A stretch of DNA of 64,000 nucleotides from contig JAMJFZ010001770.1 in the NCBI GenBank assembly GCA_026225945.1, forward strand, positions 1,202,001-1,266,000, given 5' to 3'. Source of the stretch: Cricetomys ansorgei (Eukaryota; Chordata; Mammalia; Rodentia; Nesomyidae). The notes under the pieces were generated by a model, which saw nothing but the letters and a program-made list of their open reading frames with translations, was not told the DNA's origin and made no database searches. The position numbers and the translations under genes were made by a program. Positions 21,171 to 33,914 of this stretch are shown piece by piece; within the stretch, counting starts at the first letter, position 1; every line of letters begins with the position of its first letter.

Positions 21171-23345
21171 AAATTTGAGAAAGCTAGTCTAATGACCTCT
21201 ATCATCGCTTATAAACTCTATTGCGTGAGATGTCTGCTGAAAACGGACTAGAGGTAAATGGGTGGAGAGGGACATTGAAGGGAGGTGGCACAAGTGTCTG
21301 TGGGGAAAAGAAAGATGACAGTGTCACTTGTCCTGAAAGGAAGTCAGTGCTCAGTAACAACTCCATTGCTGCAAGGGAGGTCACTGCTTGTGCTCTTCCC
21401 TCTTGAATAATGCCATCACACTAGAAAGCAATGACGAGACAGTGGTTAATAGATATAACCTTCTCCCACAAAAATAACAGATCAACCATGTTGGCAATTC
21501 CATAGTCACATACCCATAAATTAATCCAAGTCTTATCAAATTCCCCTTCTGCTCCATAACTCTTTTACTGTAAGGCCTGCTTATACAGCACAGCAGTCTA
21601 ACATGAACCTAAGTCCCCACTAACACCTCATGCAAAGTGTGCTTCTGCTCAAAAATGCTACATGCCACTCTTGCTGTCTCTAGCATCTCTCATAATACTG
21701 ATTACTCACTCTGCTCACTCTGCTCACACAGAGAGACAGAGAAATGAGCCCTAGATTCCAAAGGAGCAGCCTGTTGAAAGTCAACAGCAACATTAGACAA
21801 AATTAAGCTTGTTTCTTCCTTACTCCTTGGCTCTAAACTAATCAGAGCCATCAATGTATGAAGGTGACAGCTCATGGGAGACAAGGTACATACAAGTCTT
21901 ATATCAAGACTATGGCTTTAACCTGGGAGGGAATAAGAAAAGAAGATGGAGAATAAGGTTGGGAGGGGAGAAAAGAAAGAAAGTAATAGGGTTAACTTTG
22001 TGTACAGACAGATGGATTTTTAAAGTACTTTTCTTTTCCACGGGGGAATATCAATAGCCTTTTAAGTACTCTTGAATTGAAACGTGTATTCTGACAGTCA
22101 TGTCAGAGCCTGGATAAAAGCCTTTTCATGGAAATCATTAAAAAGAAAAGATCCAGACAAGAGGCCTGTTTTTGTCCAGGAATGAGAGTGGAACAGAATA
22201 ACCTCAGCTTTAAAAGATGGAAGTACCTTTCATACTGACAGCACAGATGGAACAACTGCCCTCTCTCCACTTCCCACAGCCAGGCACCTAAATTTTCAAC
22301 TAACTGCTATCCTAATACTTTTGCAAATAGCAAAGGAACTCTGAGGGAAGGATTTTGAGTGAGAACACCAGCAAGGACAGTCATTGTGATTCAGGGAACA
22401 AAGCAGCCCCAAAAGGATTCCAACAGAGCTGCCCCTCCTGGGCCCCTACTCCCCACGTGTTAAGCCACAGTCTCACAGCTTTCAGCTTTAAACTGCTGAA
22501 TCATTTCACCAGGCACTGTGTACCTATCTGCTGGTGAGAAATAACTGTCATTCCTAGCTTCAACTATCATTTCCTTACCTCCCACTGCTGAATGCTCTGC
22601 TGCCCAGGATCAGACACTGAGGCAGTGCCTGACTCTCCCTAGGAAACTGGAGGGTGAGCCAGCCAGCCTGGAAGGTCACTTTATATCTTAGCTCAAACCC
22701 TAGGCCCTCTGCAAAAGATGTTTTTGTTCCTGAAAGACTGCAGAAATATTGATATTCCCCTTACTCAAACTAACAACTTTTCAAGGTCTTCCCCATCTGT
22801 CACAAACCCAACATGCACCCTACCTCATCTAGTATCAGGCCTGATCTGTTAGAGTGCTTTTCATTTATATATCCCATCAAAATCATCTCTAAATTATTAA
22901 CTGTGTCAAGAAAAAAAAATTTCCATTTATTAGTCTCTGGTCACTTACTGCTAATAAAAGTTGCTGTCATAATGATTTTCTATGATTCCCCATATGATTT
23001 ACTGGTTTTAACCACCTTAGGAAGAAGGGTAACACAAAATCTCAAGTTGGTGTCATTGAAATAAATCTCAGAAATCCTGGAAGTCCTTCCTGAAAGCTGC
23101 TGTTATTCATAGTGTCAACCCCACAAAATAAATAAATAAGCAAGCAAGCTCTGAATAAACCATGGTTTTAGGTCCTTAAAGGCACTTTGAAAAAAGTTTC
23201 CTTCATTCTTAAAATTACAAAATCCTTGAATCCTTCTGAGTCCTTCAGACATTGCAAAAAAGAATTCTAAAGCAAGGATGATGACAACTATGCCTAAACC
23301 TTGTGCACCCCGCACAGTAATCTGGATTATCTGACTTAAGTCTCA
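21171..23345. other. No recognised gene or repeat
   Basis: Mixed-composition DNA. Open frames at 21202-21406, 21702-22057, 22355-22537, 22813-23064 and 23115-23315 show no splice signals or protein family. Confidence 0.4.
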
Positions 23346-23349
23346 AGTG

Positions 23350-23485
23350 CCCCTGTAAGGAAGATACTTTTGTTATTTTTGCTTTAGAGAAGGGGAAATT
23401 ACCATGTAGACATATATGTTAAACCACCACAGGCTACAAATTCCAGATCTGCAGAACCAAGATCTGAACAAAATACAGAGTGGCT
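23350..23485 (+). repeat. Possible MIR SINE
   Basis: 'agagaaggggaaattaccat' followed by 'ttccagatctgcagaaccaa' and 'gatctgaac' loosely follows the MIR core (gaggaaactgag ... gggatttgaaccc). The match is weak and visual only. Confidence 0.3.
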
Positions 23486-23627
23486 ACACCTTAATCTATG
23501 CAATCACACCTTCATGAGCTTAACTGTCTCTCTTACCAATCAGATCCAGGCTGTCCTATATTAAAATTATTGAATTCTTGTGTGTGTGTTTTTGGAGGGG
23601 GGTGAGTATGTGTGCATATGTGCCTAT

Positions 23628-23720
23628 GTGTTGAGACTGGATACTGCCATGTTGGCTAGCCTGGTCTCAAAGTCTTGGTATCAACCTCAGCTTCTCAAGT
23701 GCCAGGACGACAAGAGTGTC
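23628..23720 (-). repeat. Old B1 fragment (antisense)
   Basis: 'ggctagcctggtctcaaagt' and 'ctcaagtgccaggacgacaa' are the reverse complement of B1 landmarks. A TG-rich run precedes it. Confidence 0.6.
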
Positions 23721-24345
23721 AAAAACTGAAAGAAATATTTTAAAACAATCTTGCATAGGCATCCCTAGTTAATGCATTTCCTACAAAGGCCATCTCTGCA
23801 TAAATTATTCAGCATCAATTATTAATTTATTCTCCCCTTCCCACTTCTGAGAAACCATTAAAACAGAGCTCTCTTACTTAATTATTTAATAATAAACATA
23901 AAACACAAGCCTCTTTCATACACCAATGAATCCCATAAAATCTGAAAGTAAAACACAACTTGTAAAGGTTACAGTGAAGACTCTTCGGCTTACACAGAGG
24001 AACAATAACACGCTGGAGGCATCACAACTTCTACACTAGTCTGCGTCCATTCTTACCTTGATTTACTGTCCTCTCAGTCTAAAGGAAAAGCATTTTATAA
24101 ATCTTTGCCAATACAAATATATCAGAACAAAGATAATGAGAGCCAATCATCCTTTCTTGCATTTTAAGTTCAGGAAACATCCAGAATAAGATGAAACCTT
24201 TGCTCTTCTTTGGTTTGCTGAGTAAGAAAAATCACTCCTGTAGCATCCCAGCAAAGACAGATCACCCCACATATGCTATGGACTGCTTCATGCGCCAAGC
24301 AAAGAACTCTCAAAAAGGTTAGTTCCTATTGTCTAACAGAATCCT
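23721..24345. other. No recognised gene or repeat
   Basis: AT-rich DNA without exon signals. Confidence 0.4.
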
Positions 24346-24348
24346 CCC

Positions 24349-24450
24349 TGGGGCTATACCTGTACCTTAGTGGTAGACCTCTTGCCTGGTACCCACATGG
24401 CCCTTGGTACAATTCCCAGCACTTCTCAATCAATTAATCAATGTGTAAAT
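24349..24450 (+). repeat. ID-type SINE
   Basis: 'tggggctatacctgtacctt' and 'agtggtagacctcttgcctg', 'acaattcccagcacttctca', then an AAT-rich tail follow the ID element, with a few inserted bases in the middle. Confidence 0.65.
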
Positions 24451-25130
24451 ACATAAATAAATTTCTACTGCCATTGGCTCTCAGAAAAAAAAAAGTTAAA
24501 AGACAGTTAAAGAAAATGTTGACATTTTAGTTTCATAACTAAATTTGACCTTAACCCAACATCACTAAAGATAAGAATCTTGATACTTATGACCATTGTG
24601 GAATATATGAATACTAACTCATAACCTATTCTGCCTTATTTGAAGTTAGGTAAAATGATTTAAAGACTTCATCTAAAAACTGAAACCACAAACCCTTATT
24701 TACCATACATATACTGCCCTCTACAGGTCACAGTGAGATAAATCCAAGAGCAAAAGAAAGGTTCCTGAAGCAAATTTCCATATTCTGCATTAATGCAACT
24801 TACTTTCTATACATACCGCTAATGATTATTGTCATTTTTCAACAGCGAAAAGAATTTCAAACAGGGATGACAAGGTTTCAGGGACAGGCTCAGAAATAAC
24901 GTGCCCTAATAATTAAAAGAAGTCTAATTCTTCAGTTCTGCCTTATACATTTAATCTCATTTCTCCTCAAAATCATTAGAAGGTCAAGTAAGTATTTAGA
25001 ATGACAATGTAGACAGTAATCATTTTAAAATCCGATACTACTACAGTAACATCAGAAAACGAATGTTTAACAGGAGACAAAGTGGAGCTTCTCAAGATAA
25101 AACCATCAAATTACTGAGTCATTCAACACT
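24451..25130. other. No recognised gene or repeat
   Basis: AT-rich DNA. Nothing supported. Confidence 0.4.
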
Positions 25131-25132
25131 AA

Positions 25133-25170
25133 ATGTGTGTGTGTGTGTATGTGTGTGTGTGCGCGCATGC
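25133..25170 (+). repeat. (TG)n with a GC-alternating end
   Basis: About 15 TG units with one TA interruption, ending GCGCGCATGCATG. The alternating purine-pyrimidine run favours Z-DNA. Confidence 0.93.
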
Positions 25171-25427
25171 ATGGCTAGTGTCACATATTACCTCGTTCTG
25201 CTCACAGAGAGGGGTTAGAAGCAATAACAATTCAGGAGCCGTGAGCACTCCCAGCTCCCAGATCTTGGGTTCTAAATATTTTTCCAGTAATATAGTTGCC
25301 AGTGTCACACAGGATAAAAAATGGCTGTTTCCTAGGCTGGAACAAGAAGACCAAAAGGCATACTTTAAGTATTTAATGTTGTCAGAAATCAAGAAAATGG
25401 TTCAAAAAATGAAAAGATGGGTACCCT

Positions 25428-25676
25428 TGTTAGATTTCTATTACTATGATAAAACACCAATCAAAAACAATGTGGGAAAGAAAGGGTTTGTTTTAGCTTA
25501 TAGGTTACAGTCCACTACCAAGGAAGCCTAGACAGGAACATGAGGCAGAATCTTGAAGCAGAAACTTCAGAGAAACACTGTTTACTGGCTTGCTTCCAAT
25601 GTCTTGGTCAGATTGACTGCTTATACAACCCAGGACCACCTACTAAGAGGCAGTACTGCCCACAGAGTGCTGCACA
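25428..25676 (-). mobile_element. MT-type MaLR LTR, antisense and truncated
   Basis: 'tagatttctattactatgat', 'aaaacaccaatcaaaaacaa', 'ttgttttagcttataggtta' and 'tatacaacccaggaccacct' are the reverse complement of MT-family LTRs, compare the sense copy at 28196-28595. The LTR stops at a CA repeat (25677-25702), so its 5' end is lost. The 132-residue frame at 25133-25531 partly reads through it and is not a gene. Confidence 0.8.
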
Positions 25677-25702
25677 CCACACACACACACACACACACAC
25701 AC
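25677..25702 (+). repeat. (AC)n microsatellite
   Basis: About 13 AC units at the truncated edge of the MT-type LTR. Confidence 0.95.
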
Positions 25703-25759
25703 GAATGCACATACAGGCAAAAACTCAGATACATTAAAAATTTAAAATAAATCTTTTTT

Positions 25760-27183
25760 CAAAATATTTAATCCAGAATGTGGTGTCCATTTCCAGGGGG
25801 TGTGGGGAGAAAGCAAAGACATGATGAACATGAAGTAAGGTAGAAGGTCTCACAGCTACTGAAGTCTACCAGGACAGTAAGGTAGATGTTTAATTTTCTT
25901 GTTTATCATTTATATATCTTACTTATTTGAATGTATTAAATATTTCATAATAAATGAAAAATATAAATATTAAACTATGTCTAACAGTCCTTCTGTAATA
26001 ATGGTGCTGGTGTTTTTAAATAAATGCATGTATTCATACATCATTTTGAAAAGAATGAAAGTGGTAATAATTATTAAACTACTAATAATCTTATTCTGAA
26101 TGATACAGGATTAGTGATGTAATTTAATTTCTTCATTGTATCTTTTAGCATTTTCCAGGTTTTCTAAAATGAAAATATATTACTTTCATAATCAAAAAGT
26201 TAGTTCCATAAAATTAAAAAATAGAAACAACAACTCAAGGCAAATGTTTGGAAATATTTCTGGTCTTATTGTTTGGAATTGAATTTAGTAAACAGACATG
26301 GTTGTAATTTAAAAAATAACAACACTTTTATGTTTTACAAGAGTAAAGTAGTAGTCTATGGGCAGCTTTAGAAAAATAGTAGAATATTGAAATGGTCACA
26401 GCGTACTTAGTCCAAAAGGCTCAACAAAAATGGAAAGAGGTGGGTAACAAAATCAACATTCTCAGCTTTTACTTCTGTTGATGACAAACAAAAACATATA
26501 AGCCAAAACCGATATGAGGGAAATGATAATTGTCTACAGATGTTACTAACATGAGATGTTTCCCAAAGGTAAATAGACAGACAGACAACTTAGACAACCA
26601 AGTCATTCTCAAGAGATGGAAGGAGAAACTGAGGCCCCTACCCTCTTCCTTCTCTTTATCACCAGCGTATTATTACTCTCACAATTAAGTAAGGACTAAA
26701 ATCACACAACTAACTGAGGGGTCTGTTACTTTAGAAAAAGTGACCCTAGAAAAGTTAAGAAATGTGTGAAGAATGAGAAGAATGAAATATGCAAATACAG
26801 CACAGTCAACTATGGGTAAAAAGTTAGCTTAATGGCTTACAGTAGAGTCAGCTGTTAAAATGTTTAAAGGTCAGTTGATTACTCATGCTCTCTCGAGGTT
26901 TAACAAGCATTTCCAGAGCATCTGATTTGCTACCAATGCCCATACTTACAATCTATGCTGCCATACAACCACAATCTTTAAGCAGAAAGACAAAAGTTCT
27001 CAACTCATTAAAAGGGGGGAAATATATGTCATTTTGCCAAAAATCTATGGCTGGAGTGAATTTCCATCATTAAATCAGGAGGAAGTAAAGGACATATAAT
27101 ACTAATGTACGGTCAAGGACTGCAGAAGCTATGGTCAGCATTACATGGAAGGGAAAAGGCATTATTACATGTCATCCCTTAAT
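25760..27183. other. Mostly unassigned AT-rich DNA
   Basis: 'ttttctaaaatgaaaatata' and 'ttactttcataatcaaaaag' at 26160-26205 resemble the tail of an ancient mammalian interspersed repeat. Nothing else can be named. Confidence 0.35.
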
Positions 27184-27189
27184 GCGGGC

Positions 27190-27502
27190 TGTTGTAGTTT
27201 ATTTTTAGTTATATATAAAATAACTGTTTTATGCACTGATGGGTGAGGGGCTCCCTGGGTCTGAGCATTTGTATTGTTTGCAAGTGTTGAATTTATGTAG
27301 GGGATGTTTGATTGCTAATGATCTGCACCTGAGGAGTTCTGAATCAATAAAACCACCTGAGCTCAGAAGCTCGAGGTTCTACTGTCCAGTATGGTGCTTG
27401 CTGTGACGGTGGTTCCTTCTGCTGAGGTCTGACAGGGATTACACCTATGATTTTGCCTCTATCTCATCCTTGGTGAGCCGCCACAGTAGGTGAACTACAA
27501 CA
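27190..27502 (+). mobile_element. Solo LTR (ERVK-like) with 10-bp inverted ends and 6-bp target duplication
   Basis: The ends are an exact inverted repeat: TGTTGTAGTT at 27190-27199 and AACTACAACA at 27493-27502. Flanking hexamers GCGGGC (27184-27189) and GCAGGC (27503-27508) differ at one base. The element is 313 bp, has a TATA-like 'ttatatataaaat' near 27209 and AATAAA at 27346-27351, so it reads on the plus strand. TG...CA ends and a 6-bp duplication are the hallmarks of a betaretrovirus-like (class II) LTR left by recombination. No internal genes are present. Confidence 0.85.
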
Positions 27503-27674
27503 GCAGGCACTATATCCACTCATGTCACCATAAGAAGGCTGAGAATCAAGATATTTTGAGAAGGCAGGGCCTGCTCATAACTCTTTTAGAGAAAGCTGTT
27601 GTGGTTGTTCTATTATATTTATAATGTTTTGTTGCTGTTCACCTGATTCACTTATTTGCCTATTTAGTTATCTT

Positions 27675-27825
27675 TAACTTTTCTGAGACTAGGTCTTGTT
27701 TGTTGTTTAGCACTGGCAGTCTAGTACTCACTAAGTAGCCTAGGCTGGTCTCAACTTACAGCAATCCTCCCCACTTTGCCTCCCAAGTGCTGAGATTACA
27801 AGCAATGTAGCACCATGCCCAGCTT
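27675..27825 (-). repeat. B1 SINE (antisense)
   Basis: 'gtagcctaggctggtctcaa', 'cctcccaagtgctgagatta' and 'caccatgcccagc' give the full reversed B1 order. Confidence 0.85.
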
Positions 27826-28047
27826 CTGTACTTATTTTACAAATTACATTTTATCATAGGCAAGGATATATAGAAAGAACAGTATACACTGGTCTCAATA
27901 TTACTCAGTTTCAGGGCCAAATATAAGTCTTGAACGTGTTCCTCACTGTGCACCTACAGAACTCTTTACACGTCAGTGTTAGCAAGCTACTGGGGCTTGC
28001 TTATATTCTTGGTTATACCTATTCACACATGTCAACATACATTAAAT

Positions 28048-28095
28048 AGATGGATGGATAGATTGATAGACAGACAGATAAGATAGATAAAGATG
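28048..28095 (+). repeat. GATA/GATG-type imperfect microsatellite
   Basis: Interrupted GATG, GATA and GACA units. Confidence 0.85.
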
Positions 28096-28195
28096 GAAAC
28101 GGCGGTAAATAAAAATGAATTGATTGGAAAATCTATATCTACTCAAAGATCAGCTATCAGCACATTTTCTTATCTACAAATTTAGTGACCACAGG

Positions 28196-28595
28196 TATGT
28201 TGGTTATTTTTTGTCAACTGACACCAAGTACAGCTACCTGGGAAGAAAGAACTCAATTGGGGAACTGACACCATCAGATTGACCTGAAGGCAAATCTATC
28301 TGATACTTTCTTGATTAATGATGTGAGAGGGGCCAGGATACTGTGGGCAGTGCCATCCCTGGGCAGGTAGTTCTGGGTTCTATAAAAAAGCAAGTTGAAC
28401 AAGCCAGAAGAGCAAGCCAGTGAGCAGCATTCCTCTGTGATTTCCATTTCAATTCCTGCCTCAAAGTTCCTGTCTTGAGTTCCTGCTCTAATTGTCCTCA
28501 GTGATGGACTGAAGTATAAGCCATGTAAATTTTTCCATCCCCCAAATTAGTTTTGGCCAATGTTTTATCACAACATCAGAAAGAAATTTAAGACA
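28196..28595 (+). mobile_element. MT-type MaLR LTR (ERVL-related), near complete
   Basis: 'ttttttgtcaactgacacca', 'ctcaattggggaactgacac', 'gtgccatccctgggcaggta', 'ctataaaaaagcaagttgaa', 'ttccatttcaattcctgcct' and a terminal 'aaatttaagaca' are the ordered landmarks of rodent MT LTRs. A TATA box (CTATAAAA) precedes the expected start region. Such LTRs are known to act as promoters in rodent oocytes and early embryos. Whether this diverged copy does so is unknown. Confidence 0.85.
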
Positions 28596-28937
28596 TGGGC
28601 TAATCTAATCATTTCTCTTATCCTGCCCAACATAAAAAAGAAATCACTGGGATTAACAGTCAATACAAAGTACTTGGAGCATTAGAGAATCACACTCATG
28701 TGATAAATATGTAAAATTTGAAATAGGGGAGACCACAATGCCAAAAGCAACAAACTTCAGAGACTAAAGCAATGAAGTACTGTTCAAACAAACTCAAAGA
28801 GATGGAAAGCCCAGAATTTGGCAGGCCATGTTAGGAGTGTTACAAGACTACAAGAATAAAAAGTCTTAGTGTGATGCAGAGGTAAGAAATTAACAAAAGA
28901 GCAACAGCAAAAGTTGTTATGTTTACAAAATAAGAAT

Positions 28938-29072
28938 CACTTTGGTGGCACAGGCCTTTAATCCCAGCACTCAAGAAGCAGAGGCAGGTGGATCTCTGTG
29001 AGTTCAAGGCCAGCCTGGTCTACAAGTGAGTTCCAGGACAGCCAGAGCTACAACAGAGAAACCCTGTCTCAA
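28938..29072 (+). repeat. B1 SINE
   Basis: 'ggcacaggcctttaatccca', 'ggcaggtggatctctgtgag' and 'acaacagagaaaccctgtct' define a well preserved B1 lacking an A tail. Confidence 0.93.
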
Positions 29073-29099
29073 TTCCTAGAGATCCTTTATATATATAAA

Positions 29100-29186
29100 A
29101 TCCTGAGGATATAGTCCAGTGGCAAAGCACTTGCCTAGCATGTGTGAGCCTGTGAGTTCAACCTCTAGTCCTGCTTCTCCCACCCT
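29100..29186 (+). repeat. ID element
   Basis: 'atatagtccagtggcaaagc', 'acttgcctagcatgtgtgag' and 'gttcaacctctagtcctgct' follow the ID SINE. It lies about 30 bp after the B1. Confidence 0.75.
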
Positions 29187-30180
29187 CAAAGAAGGAAGAA
29201 AGAAAATACCCAGAAATAAGGACCAATAAGCACAAGATAGAGGAGAGTTTGAGGGAAAGGATGAAGGCAGATAAATGCATATTAAAGCATTAATGATGGT
29301 CCTTAGATGGCCCACCTGTGTGAGGAAACAACCACACAAACTGTGACACTGCAGATGCCAGGCAACATTACAGAAACATACACACATGACATCACAAGGA
29401 AGAGAGGACGAAAAAGGATTCAGGGAAGGCTCTGAGATGCCAGGATCCTGTGAGGCAAACAAGTATTAGGATACTTTAGCAACAGAACCCTATGTGGCTT
29501 GAGCTACACACACAGCCAGCCCTTCACCAACAATGCACTAACTAGGGATCCCTCTCTGCATTGAGCTGCTCATATACCCTGCTCTACATAATGCAATAGG
29601 TTGCTCCTACCTAGCAACCTACTGGTAACTCCCACTTTATGGTCAAACATATCCTGGATAATATCTGGGAACTACAGGCAATGGGCTGATCCAACCTGGA
29701 CTGGTTTTTATATGCAGAGTAAGACAAACTGTCCTCAAACTGAACTTTTAGGAGGAAAGAAACCTATTTACCATTTTATACCAATGCATGGTGAAGTGTA
29801 CATATGGCTAAAATCAGATGCATCAATGGAGAAAAACATTCATTGTGAACAGAGGTTATCTATCAAAACAGAAAACTACCTACATTCTTCCCCTTAGCAA
29901 CCAGCTCCTTCTTCTCCTGAACCCAGCAAAGGAAGCCCTGGTAGTGACTATATACTCTTGAGAACTCTAGCTCAAGTAGCCCACTGCTCCCTACCAGTGC
30001 ATCTATTTTGAATTTTCACTTTACCTTTGAATACAATTATTTGTTACTTTGTTATTTGTTGTGCTTCTTAAATTCTTTGAGAAAGACACTAAGAATATGG
30101 AAACACCATGCAGAGACCACTAGCAATACCAATACCCAAACTGAGTGAGTTCTGAAAAAAAGAAAAGAACTAAATCTATT
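29187..30180. other. Unassigned, possibly old LTR-like sequence
   Basis: Two open frames (minus 29076-29462, plus 29601-29897) have no splice context. 'caacctactggtaactccc' and 'gtgactatatactcttgaga' could belong to an old LTR, but I cannot confirm ends or family. Confidence 0.35.
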
Positions 30181-30185
30181 TCTAG

Positions 30186-30275
30186 AGATGAACTATATCT
30201 ATGGATATATAGTTATTTTCTTTTATAGATATAAATATATCTATAGATATAGTTCTTCTTTATAGATATAGGTAT
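30186..30275. repeat. AT-rich repeat with 13-bp perfect inverted repeat
   Basis: 'gaactatatctat' (30190-30202) is matched by its reverse complement 'atagatatagttc' (30243-30255), enclosing 40 bp of further TATAGATA repeats. Confidence 0.9.
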
Positions 30276-33200
30276 CAAGCAGAAGAAAAAAGAGACATGA
30301 GAAAAGGGATAGCAGAGAGAGATTTTAGAACACCAAAATAAAAAGGAACACAAAGAAGGAATTGGTGGGGAGGACGAGTGCTCACAGTTTCTAGAGTAGC
30401 TTCAGAAAGCATAGAGCTCACAGACACAAGAAACCAGAAGTCCAGATGTGAACTGAACAGTGGACATCCTTGGACAGATGTGTATGGAGCCAGGATGTTA
30501 GTTGCAGGAGCCTAGAAGCCACTGTTACTGGGAAAAGAAATGCTGTTCTTTAGCACTGTCATTCCAGTGACTGTGTAGATGACAGACTTGAAAGAAAAAG
30601 CAACAAAGAGCTGGAAGGTTTTCAGCCCACACCTCAGGTACAGAGAGTTTAAACTAGGGTATCTAAAGTAGAGATGGATAGAGACAGGAGATTTTAATAT
30701 ATCTTCAAAGGTAGATACTGCACAGATTGTCAAAACTTGATAGGAAGTTTCATGATCTAGCTGTGTGAAATTGAGCAATTTAATTTCTTAGTACCTCCAG
30801 TTCCTCATGAATAAAACAAGAAAAATGTAAATAACCACCCAAAAGTCATGCTGTGAGAATTGAATAAGTCAACACATGTAAAGAGTTCAAAATAGTAGCA
30901 ATCTATCCTGAAAATATGTTTGTCAGCTATGCAGAGGCAGCAGCACAATCATGCTGAAAGTTGTAATGATGAAATGCATAAGAGGAGAATGAGGGAAAGA
31001 GCAAGTCAAAACAATTCCTGAGCCTTAATTTGAAAAACTGTACTTAGTGCAGCTACTGACTGAGAAAGGTAAGGGTCATTCTAAGCAACACTCAGTAGAA
31101 ACTGTACTGTGAACAACCAGAATGAGGGAGCAGAATTGCAGTGAACACAGAAAACCACAAAGGAGTCAGGGAAACACAGGGAAATATGTTCATGTTTCTT
31201 CAAGCAGAAAATTTCAAGTAGAAACTAAAATAATGCCCAAGATGGAGCTTAGACATTAGACATGAAACAAAGCAGTTCTAAAGTTTTCTAGGTAGGATTT
31301 TAGGAAAATAAAAATCACCACCAAATTTCCCAGAACCAAGCAGACTACAGAATACCTTGGAGCACTAAAAATTCATGAAGATTAGGAGAAATTGATAAAG
31401 CAGTGAAAAAGAAAACTAGAACATCCAGCAGCTATAAACAGAGAAAGAAGGTTAACAAGAAGAATGTAACACAAGACTAGAGCACCATGCCACACAACAC
31501 TGATGTTAGGAAGAAAAAAGAAGGGAAGATGAAGGTGAGAAAAGGGAAAGTCACTTCTGTCCACAATGATTCCCATTCAACTGCCCAGTCCCTTCCGTCT
31601 TTCTTCCAACCTTCCTCTTTGGTAAGGGCCAGAATGCTTCATCTTCCAAAGACAAACAGAGGCAATCTGAAGCACCATGTAAAGAGACATCACATGCAGA
31701 GTTCTCAAACACTTAAGTCATATTGTACAATTAACCAAAAGAGAAAAACCAACCAGAGACCAACCACTCATTGAAGAATTTTAATGTCATTTCAGAGTCA
31801 AGACAAACATATAAAGAAGCTCCAATTAGAAGCTCTCAACAAGACGATTAATACAGAGACAGGATTGACTACGCATTAGAGCAACTCACAGGAAAACCTG
31901 GCATAATTGCTAGGTTTCTGATCCTGTGTTTTCTCTGAAATGTTCATTATCTGAGCCTGATTTTAAATGTAGTTAATAATATACACACCTACACCACTAA
32001 AATTCTTGTAAGAACCAAATGAAATGACACACATAAACCATGTGGCCAACTCTAAAGTTTTTAAAGAGTTAAATAATGTAAAATGAAGTATAATACACTT
32101 TTCCCTGTTCCTTCAACTAAGCAGAGTTAAAATCTTGCACATTATATATAAATCAAATATAAGAAGATTTTGGAAGGTAAAAATAAATCCAGAGATGGGC
32201 CAAGGCTGTGGAAAACCAAGAACATCGTAGCAAGGATTTTCTTTTTTACTTTATGGGGATTGTTTGTTTGTTTGTTTGTTTGTTTGTCTTATGTACCCAA
32301 GAGTAGGTGCAAAAGAAGCCAACAGGCAGAAAAAGATTACAAGGCACAGGAAAAGACTCCTCCCCAGCCAAAGGCTATAAAAGGGGCAACCTTCTAAGAC
32401 AAGCTTTTGGCTGAACTGCCAAAATACCATGCAAAACAATGCATAGTTCACATTGTTTCAATTAGAAAAGACTGAGCACTGTGCTGCTGAGGGTGTACTG
32501 AGGACCTTCTCTAGGGTGTCACTGGAGCTAAGAAAGAGGTGATATGTGAGGGTCCTGGACTTCAACATGAGGTAGGAGACTACACAGACCCCCACATGCA
32601 CAGGCATGCACACCGCACACATCTTCCAGAAGAGGGCTAGCAAGAAAGTGGATCATTCGTCATCCCCCATTAGTAACCAACGCATCCTCCCCACAGTACT
32701 TGTAGAAGCTGCATAAGGGCAGAGAGAAGATGCTCTCACTCTCCAGGCAAGGGAGTATCAGGGAAGCCTGGTAGGGGACCCACAGATATCCCATGTTTCA
32801 AGATCACAGAAAGTACAAGTACCAAAGTGGGATTTAATACGCAATATCTCATGACAGAATCCACCCTCAAGTCCTGATTAGTGACAAGAGCCTGGTAGTC
32901 TAGCAGTCCATACCTCCTCCCAATACTCAAGAGTAAATAGAAGGATTATTTTTCCTTTAAATAAGAAGAAACATAAAAAGACTTCCAAAGTTGTTTGACA
33001 TTTGTTCACTTCTAAAATTCCAAATGAGACTGAGACAGTCTTTTTATCTATCTGTAACTCCATAGTCAAATATATGTCCAGAACTGAATGACAGCACTGC
33101 AAAATTCACTGAAGTCAATCATCTCTTACACAGAATATCTGCCAGACTCTGGAGATAGACCAGCCCCCTCCTGTACGTGAGGAATAGTGAGGAAACATCA

Positions 33201-33905
33201 GTTTCTTGTTTCCCCTGTTGTCCTTCCAGCAGCTCCTGAGAAACACTCCGTGTAACACATCTGGAAACAAAACTCCTTTTCCCCCCAAATTTGCTAACAT
33301 GTGCCAAGAAAGGCTCCAGGCTATACCAATTACTTCCAAATTCCTACACTCTGTTCAAGATCCCAAATGTCATGCATTCCTTGGAGACTGTTAAGTGTTC
33401 TTCTGAACTGTATAAATATTAGAGCATACTCCTTTCTTCCATAGTTACAGGACCACCACAGAAGATCCGTCACAAACTTAATTTAGGAACAGCCTCACCT
33501 TCAATCACACTGGTCACCATTTACACTGAGGGTTCTGAACTAAATTTACTGTGGTTTTAATAAAACTAACTTTTCCATGGTTTCAAAGAGACTAACAGTC
33601 TCTGTACTGGCTGTCCTTCAACTTTTCTACAAACTGTCCCTAACTTTTGGTTTACCCCCACGCACACTTGAACAGTAGTCCTTCCTTTCCCACACCAGAG
33701 CTACTAAAGAAAGCAATACTTTAAAGCAAGCTTCCTGTCTTTTAGAAAACTCTACTCAACCTACACAAAAACAGTAAAACCTAAAACACATTTTTACATA
33801 AAACATATATGAAGAATGAAACACAAAACCATTCTAATTCCTTCTTGTGGATAAACTCATATTCAGCAATAGAAATGAATGGCACTTTCAACCTTCACTG
33901 GGCTG
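30276..33905. other. Long stretch with no recognised gene
   Basis: Includes a (TTTG)n run at 32263-32287. Open frames at 30512-30778, 31382-31774, 32170-32451, 32458-32643, 32736-33102 and 33115-33394 have neither splice sites nor recognisable protein sequence. No SINE or LTR ends were evident. Confidence 0.4.
32263..32287 (+). repeat. (TTTG)n microsatellite
   Basis: About six TTTG units. Confidence 0.93.
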
Positions 33906-33914
33906 CATTTGTAA

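Noticed and set aside
20894..21205. 103-residue Pro/Ser-rich minus-strand frame
   Set aside because: Produced by the GGAA/GGGA purine tract.
25133..25531. 132-residue plus-strand frame
   Set aside because: Starts in a TG repeat (Cys/Val run) and ends in an antisense MT-type LTR.
28048..28095. Tandem short repeats as a possible CRISPR array
   Set aside because: Units are 4-bp microsatellite steps with no unique spacers, and the genome is mammalian.
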